A program made the translations under genes and the position numbers. DNA of 64,000 nucleotides from Heracleum sosnowskyi. Taxonomy: Eukaryota > Streptophyta > Magnoliopsida > Apiales > Apiaceae. The notes under the pieces are model-generated. The model was not told the origin of the DNA. It saw nothing but the letters and a program-made list of their open reading frames with translations, and ran no database searches. Shown here one piece after another: positions 36,506-47,269 of this stretch; positions within the stretch are counted from its first letter, which is position 1; each line of letters begins with the position of its first letter. The stretch is from assembly GCA_030848705.1 (NCBI GenBank), contig CM061240.1, positions 129,072,998-129,136,997 on the forward strand, read 5' to 3'.

Positions 36506-38980
36506 TACTATATTATATAAAATTAAAGAATGCGTTATATCGATTTTTCTGGATATACTCTTATTTAAGTTTTTTTACTAATAGAAGATTGAATTGCTAA
36601 GATGGTCTTTTCTTTTTGAAAAGCATGATAATGATAACTTCTGTATATAACAATCTACAGGAGTGAAATCTTTTTCGATGCCGGTTAATTTTTTTACCCC
36701 AGTTTCTCACACGTTAAATAGCCTTTTATTTATTAATTAATTTTAGTGTCAAGTTACAACCTAATAAAAAAAAATTGAATTCAGATAATGCGTATTAGCA
36801 CTACAAGGTTTTCAAATAAATTAATATAATTAAGAATAGTTTAGTTATTTAATATAACAAACTATCTGATTCCACTAATATTTTCCCAACTTAAAAAGTT
36901 TGATTCTTAAATTTACTTTTTTTAATATTTATAATACTTTTTTCGTTCTCTTTTACATGTTCATTTAAAAAAAACAGGGAGATTATGAAAATATTTGGTG
37001 AGTAATGCTTTTTCAGTTTTTCTATGAATACCTCTAGTTATTACCTTTGAAAAAATAAATGTAAGCTAAAATAATGATGATCGTTATATCTTACAATAAA
37101 TTGATGAAAATTGTTAAATCTAATATTAAGAAGAAGAAAAAAAAAGAAATTAACCCAAATACTACATTTTTTAAATATTGTATTTTTTGAAAATTTATAT
37201 CTTTCAAAAATATTTGCAAAAATATATTTTGAATCCAAATGTAACTTTATTTTTTATTTTTTTGGACAATAATTAAATTATTTTTGTTTGCATTTAAAAT
37301 TGCATTTGATTTAATCACTGCAACTTATTAAGCAACAAACCAAAGATTATTTCAATTACTAAATTTTATAGTATAGATTTGCGGTTGATTTTGGTTGTTT
37401 TCGGTTTCAAATATGGTTGCAAAATTCCAAATTGTATTTTCGAATTGTTTTTCAAAAAATTGGTATTTTTGTGGGAACAAAAATAAAAACTTAGTATTTT
37501 TTGCAAAATACTTTTAAAAAATTCTGTATTTTTGAAAAAACTAAATATACCCTTACGTATTTTAAAAAAAACCCAAAATAAAATTATAAAAAATGTGTCA
37601 TGAAAGATACTATTTAATTATTTTTAAAGTATAATAAATAAAATAATGTTTACTATTAAATAATAATTGTACGCTAATTGTAAAGAAAATCAATATACTT
37701 ATATAAAGGAGAATACAAGAGTGGTGATGTGGCGGCTACTTATATAAATATAGTTTTCAAATTAGTTACCTAATTAAGTCATTTTTGAAATGAGTGACCA
37801 ATTTGATACATTTAAACCAAATGAGTGATAACTTTGATAATTATCCATTTTTTTAATACTATCTTTCAAGAAAAAAAGTTAAATATGTTATGTTATGTTA
37901 AAAATGGTTTGCTTAACTATCAAAAAACAAATTCTTCAAATGGAGGAAACTAAGTATACTATATTAATATTATCACAAACTTAGTTCACGGGTCCAATTT
38001 ATTTACTAATTTTTATTTAATATCTTTTAATCGAGGAAAATAATAAAGAAGACGATTTGTGAGGTGCTAGACCATCGGAGTAATGGAAATATAAATTAAC
38101 TTATATTCTCCTAAACTTTCTTCTTAAGTCAAATTACTATCTTAATATTGTCCTAAAATTTATTTTCAAGTCAAATTACCATGTTGATATTTTATTAAAT
38201 TTCTTTTGAACTTAAAGTTACCATTTTAATATTCTCATATATTTTTTCTTGAAGTTCTAAAATTTATCTTGAAATCATATTATCATCTTTACATTCTCCT
38301 AAAAAAATTATTAGAAATTATGTTCTCATAATTTTTATGTAAAAAACCCACGTTTAATTTATTTATATGATTTACATATACATTAAAAATCATTTTTTAT
38401 TAAATTTTTACCTTCTAATTATGTAGAAGGTAATACTCACAGAAAATGCAAGTTTCTATATAATAAAATAAAATATAGGAGCCTTATTTTCTTTTCATTT
38501 CTTTTCTCGAGTACTTGTATTTTAAACAATAGAAATTAGAATTTTGAAAAAGATTTGAATTAAATTTTAAGATATAATAAAATTGATTAATAGATGATGT
38601 AATTGATTAAGTAATTAGTTTGTTTTCTGTTCAATTTGGTAACAACGAGAAAACGGGTCATTGGGAGAAAACATGTTTAACGAGAAAGCGATTCATTAGG
38701 AGTAGCATATTATATGTTAGAATTTTATATTTATGTATTATGTATTTTTAAATAGAAGTAGCAATATAAAATTTTAGAAAAATAAAGTGATTAATATACT
38801 AATATTTGATATAATATTACAATAATGAATTATATTAAACAATTGTCCTTTTCTATAATTATTCAAAATTTCGGTAATGAACAACACTAAATGGAGAATT
38901 TAAAAGAAACCTTAATTTCATGTTTTAAATATAATTTTGTTTAAAAACATTTTTTTAGAATATCTTTTAGAAAAAATTGG
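36506..38980. other. AT-rich transposon-derived intergenic sequence
   Basis: No gene is recognised. TACTTATATAAAGGAGAATA near 37696 resembles a sequence at about 6340 and, inverted, at about 28600, so it is probably a repeat terminus. The remainder is low-complexity AT-rich DNA that leads into the Helitron-type end near 39025. Confidence 0.5.
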
Positions 38981-39025
38981 AGAAATTATTATAACGCCGC
39001 TGTGAAGCGCGTCTTAGTAAACTAG
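38940..39025 (+). mobile_element. Helitron-type 3' terminus, plus strand
   Basis: CGCCGCTGTGAAGCGCG forms a hairpin and is followed by TCTTAGTAAACTAG, then T. It is the plus-strand counterpart of the end at 33575. The 5' end is not identified; ATCTATACTAAAAG near 36168 is a possible but weak candidate. Confidence 0.6.
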
Positions 39026-40020
39026 TTGATTCAAAAAGTACTAATAAACTATAATAGAGACTTAATTTTTAAAAAGAGTAACTAATGAAAATTAAATTAG
39101 GAAATAAATATAATATTATGAGTATTTTATAACTAACCCTAGAAAGGAATAAAAAGATCAGTTTAACTAATATCCAATCAAATAAAAAATAATTTTAAAT
39201 TTATTCATTATTTCTTTTAAACAGAAATCTAATTATTTATCAACATGTTTCGCTTTTAGTGCGACTGATTATAATCATATTAGTTTATTTTTTAAAAATT
39301 TTGGAAATTAAAGATAAAAGAATTGTAGATCTTAAAATAAATTGATGAAAATCATTGAATGTAATACAAAGATTTATTCTTAATTCTAATATAAAATTAC
39401 ATCTTTAAAAATTCAAAGTTTGAATCCTAAAATAAAGTATTAGAAATAAACTTTTATATTCTTAGAATTAAACTTTTTTACATAATTTAAAATTTTTAAA
39501 AAATTAAAATTTTGAAATTTTCTTAAATGTAGTAAAACAAACTCGAAACATAGAGAGTTAATAAATGTAACAAATTATTTGAATTTAAATCATCGTTATA
39601 GTTATTTTTTAATAAATATTAATATTTTTAAAAGGTTAACAAATTAACATATTTTGGACACATAATCTATACAATATATACTAAATTATAATAACTGAGG
39701 GCATAATTTGTAATTTTTATTTACCGTTAACTCCTTATTTTTTATTTTGATCATAAATGTTGTATCTTTAAAATCAAATCGATATAAACTATTAGATTTT
39801 ATACTAAAATTATTCTACACAAAGTATATAATTAACGTTAAGAGTATAATTTAAAAAATTATTAAAAAGATATAAAAAAAACCTATTGAACGATGTACGA
39901 TTTATAAAAAAAGCACCCGTGCTTCACACCGGCTATAAACCAGTTAAATTAAATAGTATACGCTAACAACAACCTAATAGAAACCTAATAGAGGCGGTCA
40001 ATCAATATATATATATATAT
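39026..40020. other. AT-rich repeat-derived sequence
   Basis: No gene is seen. ACCCGTGCTTCACACCGGC near 39915 resembles a decayed Helitron hairpin but is followed by CCAGT rather than CTAGT, so I do not call a terminus. Confidence 0.45.
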
Positions 40021-40022
40021 AT

Positions 40023-40472
40023 AATGCAAGGGTAAAATAGTCTTTATGTCATTATCTTCTTCATCAAACTCATTTTTACCATTGATTAATCTTTCGAGAA
40101 ATTAGAACTTGAATATTTCATTCATTTCTTAATGAAATCGAGACATTTAAGTTGCAACAGAATGATCTATTTCTCCTCTACAAATTGATATCGATTTTGG
40201 CTATGAAAGATTAACTTGAAATTTTTTTCATATTTAGATTCTAAATATATTAAAAATATATGAATTTCTTGAAATTATTATTTCATAGTCAAAATCAATA
40301 TCAATTTGTAGAGGAGAAAGTGAGCATTCTGTTGCAACTTAAATAACTCGATTTCGTTAAGAAATGATTGAGATATCCAAGTTTTAATTTCTCAAAAGCT
40401 TCATCAATGGTACAAATGAGTTTGATGAAGAAGATGATGACAAAAAGACTATTTTACCCCTGCATTTTAATA
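40023..40472. repeat. Fold-back element, arms of about 190 bp
   Basis: The left arm starts ATGCAAGGGTAAAATAGTC and the right arm ends with the complement GACTATTTTACCCCTGCAT. Internal landmarks pair in order, for example GTTGCAACAGAATGATC (about 40152) with the inverted CATTCTGTTGCAAC (about 40325), and TCCTCTACAAATTGATATC with its complement. The loop is about 60 bp. Noncoding. Confidence 0.8.
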
Positions 40473-40944
40473 TTATTTTAACTGAAATACACATAATGTT
40501 ATGAAACTGGAATTTCAGTATAACAAATGGTAGTTTTTGAAGTATAGTATCCCAAGTGGTCTAACACACAAACTGCAGGTACATAAAGTGCACTTTACTC
40601 TAAAATCAATATAGTGATAGTTATGTTTTGAACTCAAAATGTTATCAAACTCAATGATTTGCTTTCTATACATTATATATCAATTATGTATTACGATTAA
40701 AATAAAATAACTGATGTAAGAAATTTATGAATCAAATCAAATGAGCAGTTGGCACTCTTATATATCGAAGAAGGCGATTAAAATCCAATTAAAGTCTTCT
40801 CGTTCAAAAATATTTATTATTCTTGGGTATCCAGCTTGGATTGTGTTAGAGTAAGAGGAAGACCCCAAATAAATTTTATATTATATTTAAATAGATTATC
40901 TTCCTATAATTCGAGATTTCGAGTATGAGTTTTCAAAGTAGCAA

Positions 40945-41750
40945 AAAATAGAGTAAACTGCAATTTGTGTACTTGTAATTTGATCGTCAGACCACTTGCA
41001 ATACGCTGCTTTGAAAAATATCACTTGCTATACCGAAATTTGATTTTTTTTATAATATGTCTATTTCCGTTAAATATGTGTAACGTCGTTAATCAGAACA
41101 GGGGCAAAAAAGTCTTTTTGATATTCATCTTCTTCTTTAAAACCTAGATGCACCATTGATCAACTTTTGTAGAACTTAAAACTCACATATCTAATTCTTT
41201 TTTTAACGAAATCAATTGTTTTAAATTGTAACACAATCATCTCTTTCTGCTCTACAATACAATATCAAATTTGATTATCAAATATTTACTTTAAAAATTC
41301 GTATATTTAAAATTTTTTAAAAGAGTTATTTTAGAAATGTGTGCTCGATGAGTGGGAGATGCGTGTAGGCTATGACAGCAATCAGCAGCTCCAAAGTAGT
41401 ATTATGAATCTTACGTACATGTGTTAGTTTATATTTTCCAAAATATAAAAAATTTAAAAATTAAAACTTTGATGATCGAAATTGACACCATATTATAGAG
41501 GAGATTAGAATGATCTTGTTGCAATTTAAAAGAAGTAATTTCGTTAAAAAATGAATGAGATATTCAAGGTTCAAGTTTTAAAAATCTTCGTCAATGGTGG
41601 ACAACAACTTGAGGAAGAAGACAACCGTTAAAAGACACTTTTATTCTTATATTTACTAACGGAGTTAAACTTATTTGACGAACATACACACATTGTAAAA
41701 AGAGTTAAACTTCAATATAGTAACCGATAGTTTTTGAGAGAGAGTAAAGA
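40945..41750. mobile_element. Second, more diverged fold-back/TIR element of the same family
   Basis: The left part AGAGTAAACTGCAATTTGTG begins at about 40951. Inside, AAATTGTAACACAATCATC (about 41224) pairs with the inverted ATGATCTTGTTGCAATTTA (about 41511), and CACCATTGATCAAC with GTCAATGGTGGAC. The order of motifs is the same as in 40023-40472. Its right outer end is degraded. Confidence 0.65.
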
Positions 41751-42170
41751 TAACTTTAGTCCCGTTTTATTGATATTAATTATTGTTAAAAATTTGAAAC
41801 ACTAACATTGTGTTTACAAAATTGTAACAGAATTTGGAATAACAAATACTTCTTTTAAAAAGTTAGGAATCTAATGTATATCGCGCACACTCATAAATCG
41901 GATAAAAATTAAAATGGCTGTAATTTCTTACTCTAATATCACCGAACATTTTTTTTTTTGGCTATTACACTCTATCAAATGCAAACCGATCTTACTGTAA
42001 TATACATGGTTTGTTAAATACAACACAAAAAGTTCGAACGTGTTAATGAAATTATTAAAAGTGTGATTATATATTTCTTAGCTATGTCATATAATGTGAA
42101 TCGTAAATGTCATACATTAAGTATGTTATGTGTCCATGGTTAGTTTGATCTCTAATCATTTATTAAAGAA

Positions 42171-42202
42171 CTAGCTTTGTAGCCCGTGCGAGGCACAGAC
42201 AT
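42171..42202 (-). mobile_element. Helitron-type 3' terminus, minus strand
   Basis: On the minus strand CTGTGCCTCGCACGGGC is followed by TACAAAGCTAG and then T. This matches the CGTGCATCGCACGGG family of ends. The partner 5' end would lie to the right but was not found. Confidence 0.55.
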
Positions 42203-42394
42203 GTTGTTGAATATTGCGTAAATTTCTTTAATTTCAACGTATTTTATGAGTTACAGATATATTGAAATGAGATAATTATAATATTGATTAAAATGTCATT
42301 TTGAAATTTGAGAGTATAATTATCATTTCGCATTGAATAAATTGACTCATTGAAATTTTTAGTTCATTGAAAAATTATTGCATTCTCCACCCCA

Positions 42395-43300
42395 TCCTGA
42401 AATCTCCCCCCTCCCTCTCATGCCCCCTCCTACGGTGGTGGCTGCTTTCTATTTTCGACATCATTCTTTGGAGACCCCTCACTTATCCTTCTTATCCCTC
42501 TTTTACTGTCTCTTTGAATTTTATTTTCTTTCTCTCCGTCTCCTCCACCTTTTCTTCTCAACTTTTGTTTAGGATCTGTATTTTGATCGCTCTCTCTCTC
42601 CCCTTTCATGCCCCCTCCAATGGTGGTTGCCTTCTATTTTCGGTGTCACTCTCTAGAGACCCCTATCTCATGTGATGATCATCGGGAAGACGTAATATAT
42701 TACAACACATCTACTGAAATGCATGTTATGTTTCGTTTATTTAGGGTGCGTCATAATTGTTTACTCAAATGCATTCTTTGACTGTTTAGTTTGTGTTTAT
42801 TTAGAGTGTGTATTATGTGTTTGATGGAATGCTTGAACCAAATTTGTAGACTTTGTGCATGTAAATGCACTTGGAGTTGGTCTGTCCATTAAAGTAAATA
42901 TTTGTCATGGGTTGTTGTTTGAGCTGGCAGTGACAAATTGTTCTTTGTCGATATTGTCGAGTTTGTACTTTTTTTGGGGTTAATTTATTTATATTATTTG
43001 CCTCTCTCTCTCACGCCTCCTCCTATGGTGGTGGTTGCCTTCTATTTTCAGCGTCACTCTTTGGAGACCCCTCTCTTATCCTTCTTATCCCTCTTTTACT
43101 GTCTCTTTGGCTTTTTCTTTCCTTTTTCCCCGTCTCATCCATTTTTTTCTTCTCAACTTTTGTTTTGGATCTGTTTTTTGATCTCTCTCTCCCCCCATTT
43201 CATGCCCCTCCTACGATGGTTGCCTTCTATTTTCGACGTCACTCTCTGGAGACCCCTCTCTTATCCTTCTTATCCATCTTTTACTATCTATTTGGTTGTA
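42395..43300 (+). repeat. C-rich imperfect repeat island
   Basis: At least four copies of a motif start with CATGCCCCCTCCTACGGTGG and run through TTCTATTTTCGACGTCACTC and GGAGACCCCTCTCTTATCC (at about 42418, 42608, 43010 and 43200). They are arranged as two larger duplicated blocks (42400-42670 and 43000-43300). The strand is strongly pyrimidine-biased, unlike its AT-rich surroundings. ORFs across it are fortuitous. Confidence 0.8.
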
Positions 43301-44400
43301 CATTGAGCCAATTTGTTCACCGTTAAAAGACGATTATACCCTCAAAGTATAAAATAACTTTTCAACCCTTTACTCTATTTACTTCATATTAATATCTTCG
43401 TTATTAATACATTTTAATGTCTTTAATCATTAATAACTAATATTCTTTAACTATACTAATTATTTTGTAATCAATACTTGCATGATAATGAGTTAAATAT
43501 AATTATAAATATTAATTATCTAATCATTTAAGTATTAGTAGATAGATAAATATAATTATAAATTATAATATTTAATAATAATGGATTAATAAATATAGAC
43601 GTGTTAATGATGATTAATGAATTAGATGTAATTAATACATGCATTCATTATAAAATTATTATTATATAATAAACATGGGTATTTTAGTAATTTTAGACTG
43701 AATAAATTGTCTCACACAACCCCTCGATAAATCAAATATACGATAGTTAATATTGGCATCAATATGTGTTGTGAAGTTAACGATCCCGTAATTTGTTCAA
43801 GTGTTATACTTATATACATAAAAATTTGATATTCGTAATCTCCATTTGAATTTAAGTTCATTTAACTATAAATGTAATAATTTAAATATAATAGCAGACA
43901 CGTTGAATGCAATAATTGTACAGTTATGGATATATTTTAGAAAACTATAACTTATACCTCTCAAGAAGCCGCTAAACTGATTTGTGATAAATTACTTGTT
44001 TCACCTTACAATTGCCACTTGGCAAAAAATATTTAACATTTAATACATTTAAATATTTTATCATAGATATTCAAAAAATATAAACCGATATTAGTTTATA
44101 TTTGATTTTGTCGTACGATGACAACTTCAACTTTCTTATAAAAAAATTTAACACAAACTTTTTATTAGTATAAAAAGAGAAAACTCTTTTGCATTTTTCG
44201 GGTTCAACACTTTATATACTAATAGTGTATTTTTCTGAAAATGATCAATGTATAAAATTCATTTATTGAAGACGAGATTTATGATATATAGTATCATAAT
44301 AAAACTACAGCTTCAATTTATATTAGTAACTAAAATATCAAAAATGCGTATATAATTATAAGTTGTTAATATCTTATAATGAAGCAGTAATAAAAGTTAA
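43301..44400. other. AT-rich intergenic sequence
   Basis: No gene is recognised. TGAATAAATTGTCTCACAC near 43700 matches a motif near 47000 (TTAAATTGTCTCAAGCAACC) and probably marks the edge of the repeat family that fills 44.4-47 kb. Confidence 0.45.
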
Positions 44401-44404
44401 ATAA

Positions 44405-44870
44405 TGAATAAAATTCGTTTTACGCTTATTACATATTAGGATATAATTGGAAAGGTATAAATATGTTGATAGTTTTAAATTTTCAAATAAATATTAAAAA
44501 AGAAAATAATAAGTGATAGTGACTATAGATGTCAACATTTGTCACACTATTACCGGTCATGGTTCAGTTCTCATTAAGAACAATTTTTTTATCATTAATA
44601 TACAATTGGTCGGGTAATTTAGTAATTTGATATCATCAATAAAATTCATTTTACGCTTATTACATATAAAGATATAATTGGAAAGATGTAAATATGTCGA
44701 TAGTTTTAAATTTTAAAATAAATATTAAAAGAGAAAATAATAAGTGGTGGTGACTATAAATATCAACATTTGTCATACTATCACCGGTCATGGTTTAGTT
44801 CACATTAATTTTTTTTTTTATCATCAATATACAATTGGTGGGGTAATTTAGTAATTTGATTTCATCAATA
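44405..44870. repeat. Two tandem units of about 230 bp with tRNA-like B-box relics
   Basis: Each unit begins AATAAAATTCGTTTTACGCT or a close variant, runs through GATAGTTTTAAATTTT and TCACCGGTCATGGTT, and ends TATCATCAATATACAATTGG. The segment CATGGTTCAGTTCTCATTAA aligns with GGGTTCGACTTCCATTAA at 46923, so the unit is related to the SINE-like sequence there. Confidence 0.78.
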
Positions 44871-45173
44871 TAATATTGAAAGGGTAATTTAATAATTTTA
44901 TATATATTGATAGTATATAGAATTTGTAATCTAATAGTCTATATAATCTGAGAAAATATATACTTATTGCAAATAAACATGATTTACTATATAAAAATAT
45001 TAATATAATTCTTTTTCTATGGACCAATTTCAATTTATAACATTTTGTATATCTATTCTGCATGAATTTTTCTCTGATATGGTCAAATATATGATTTTAA
45101 GGCAATTATGAAAATAGTTTTTGTATCATCAATATACAATTTGTGGGGTAATTTAGTAATTTGATTTCATAAA

Positions 45174-46519
45174 TCTATATTATATTATTAAAGAAGAAAT
45201 ATTAAAAGTTTTGGTCAGTCGTCAGTCGGTCGGTCGGTCGGTATTTGGGCTGGGCCTATCTATAATTTGGGTCGGGCCTATCTATAATCAATTTATTTAT
45301 AACCAATTATTTTTTTCAGCTAAAACACATTACCTATTTTATATATTTTTCTAACCAAAACAACTTATCTTCTAAAAATAAAATAGGTAATATATATATA
45401 TATAAAATGGTAATATTATTACATATTTATAACTGATTACCTAACACATGAAAAATAAATATGTAATGGTAATATTGTTATATATAATTATTAATAAATA
45501 ACCACTTACCCTTTTCAGCTAAACACATAACCTTTTTTATTTTTTTCTAATTTAAACAACTAATTTTCTAAAAATAACACGAACAACATATATATAAAAA
45601 GGTAATATAATTTTATATTTTTTTAGCTAAAACACATTACCTATTATTATATTATTTTTTTAACCAAAACAACTGATTTTCTAAAAATAAAATAGAAAAC
45701 CTATATATAAAATGGTAATATTATTAAATATTTATAACTAATTACCTTTTTCAGCAAAAACACATTATCTGTTCTACATTTTCTAACTAAAACAACTCAT
45801 CTTCTAAACATAACACATGAAAAATAAATATGTAATGGTAATATTGTTATATATAATTATTAATAAATAATCACTTACCCTTTTTCGCTAAAGCACATAA
45901 CTTTTTTTATTTTTTTCTAAATTAAACAACTAATTTTCTAAAAGTAACAGGTGCAACATATATATAAAAAGGTAATATAATTTTATATTTTCTAATTTAA
46001 ACAACTAATTTTCTAAAAGTAACATGGACAACATATATATAAATGTAATATTATTTTATATAATTATTAATAAGTAACTAACTGTCTTTTTAAGAACATT
46101 GTCTTTTGTATATTTTTTAGGTAAAACAACTCATATTCAAATTAAAAATAACACGGACAAAATATATATATAATGACAATATTTTTATATTAAACTTATA
46201 AAATCCGGGTTTAATATAAGTTTTTTATAACATACAATTTAAATAAGATAATTAATAAAAAAATAAAAGTAATATCATATGTTAGAAGAAACTCGATACA
46301 TTACAAAATACATATTTTGTTATTTGCACTTTAGTCACATTTAAATTTTTTAAGAGCAAATAAATACATACATACCGTTAGATCTATTATTTAAAAATAT
46401 TTTATATTTTAATATCTAAAATACTACTAAAGATTACGTCAACAATTTATTAAATTAAATTATTTATATTATTAATAAAATATTAAAGAAAACCGTGCAT
46501 CGCACGGGATATAAGCTAG
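45174..46519 (+). mobile_element. Non-autonomous Helitron, 1346 bp
   Basis: It starts TCTATATTATATTATTAAAG after A and ends CCGTGCATCGCACGG, GATATAAGCTAG before T. A GGTC/GGTCA-rich patch (about 45212-45243) lies near the 5' end. The flanks, TTGATTTCATAAA and TATAATATTAAAAGAG, form a continuous sequence in an unoccupied duplicate at about 44860-44880. The interior holds repeated TAAAACACATTACCTATTTT and ATATATAAAATGGTAATAT blocks and no gene. It belongs to the same family as 27636-28170. Confidence 0.9.
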
Positions 46520-47005
46520 TATAATATTAAAAGAGTAATTTAGTAATTTAATATATATTGATTGTATATAGAATTTGTAATCTAATAGTATATATAATTT
46601 GAGCAAATATATACTTATTGCAAATAAACATGATTTACAATATAAAATATTAATATAATTCTTTTTTCAATGGACCAATTTCAATTTATAACATTTTGTA
46701 TATCTATTTTGCATGAGTTTTTCTCTAATATGGTCAAATATATGATTTTAAGGCACTTGTGAAAATAGATTATCTGCCTTACCAAGTATATTACAAGAAG
46801 AGACCAAAATAGAATATAACATATTAAGTATTTATAGATATTAATAAAGAGTTTTATGATATAACCAAAATTGATGTGTAGCATAGTGGTTAGAAGTGTC
46901 ATCTCTATAGTTTAGAGGTCAAGGGTTCGACTTCCATTAAAAACAACTTTTTATCATTAATATAATAAGTAGGGGTAATTTGGTAATTTCACACCGATTA
47001 AATTG
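46520..47005. repeat. Diverged duplicate of 44860-45115
   Basis: From ATAATATTAAAAGAG onward the sequence repeats 44868-45115 with few changes (GATTGTATATAGAATTTGTA, GGACCAATTTCAATTTATAA, GGTCAAATATATGATTTTAA). Together with the left copy it brackets the 45174-46519 Helitron. Confidence 0.85.
46870..46940 (+). repeat. tRNA-derived SINE-like head
   Basis: TAGCATAGTGG at 46879-46889 fits the Pol III A box and GGTTCGACTTCC at 46924-46935 fits the B box, with normal spacing of about 35 bp. No acceptor stem pairing or anticodon arm of a functional tRNA is evident. A T-rich stretch follows, as in a SINE body. I infer a tRNA-derived retroposon head rather than a tRNA gene. Confidence 0.6.
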
Positions 47006-47269
47006 TCTCAAGCAACCCCCTAGTTGCTCTATTACTTTTTGCTTCATTCTTACAATTCTACCCTCTGCATCTATGTATCTTTTAATTCATTTGTCTTGGG
47101 CATAAGTGTAACTTTACATAAAAAATCATGAGAAAAAAAAAGCCACGTCAGATGATCACTACTAACATTTAAATCATAACTGATATTCCGTTGTTTCAGG
47201 CTACTACTGTGTTTTTCCTTATTCACAATTTGAACCTCCTTTACCCTATCAATCAACAATGACAAAGAG

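Noticed and set aside
39905..39945. Another Helitron 3' end (CCCGTGCTTCACACCGG)
   Set aside because: The hairpin is imperfect and it is followed by CCAGT instead of CTAG/CTRR plus T.
42367..43306. Hydrophobic Ser/Phe/Leu-rich ORFs as membrane proteins
   Set aside because: The hydrophobicity comes from the CT- and TTC-rich base composition of the repeated island. Frames are not conserved among the copies.
46870..46940. A functional tRNA gene
   Set aside because: A and B boxes are present, but I see no closed acceptor stem or proper anticodon arm, and related degenerate copies exist nearby.
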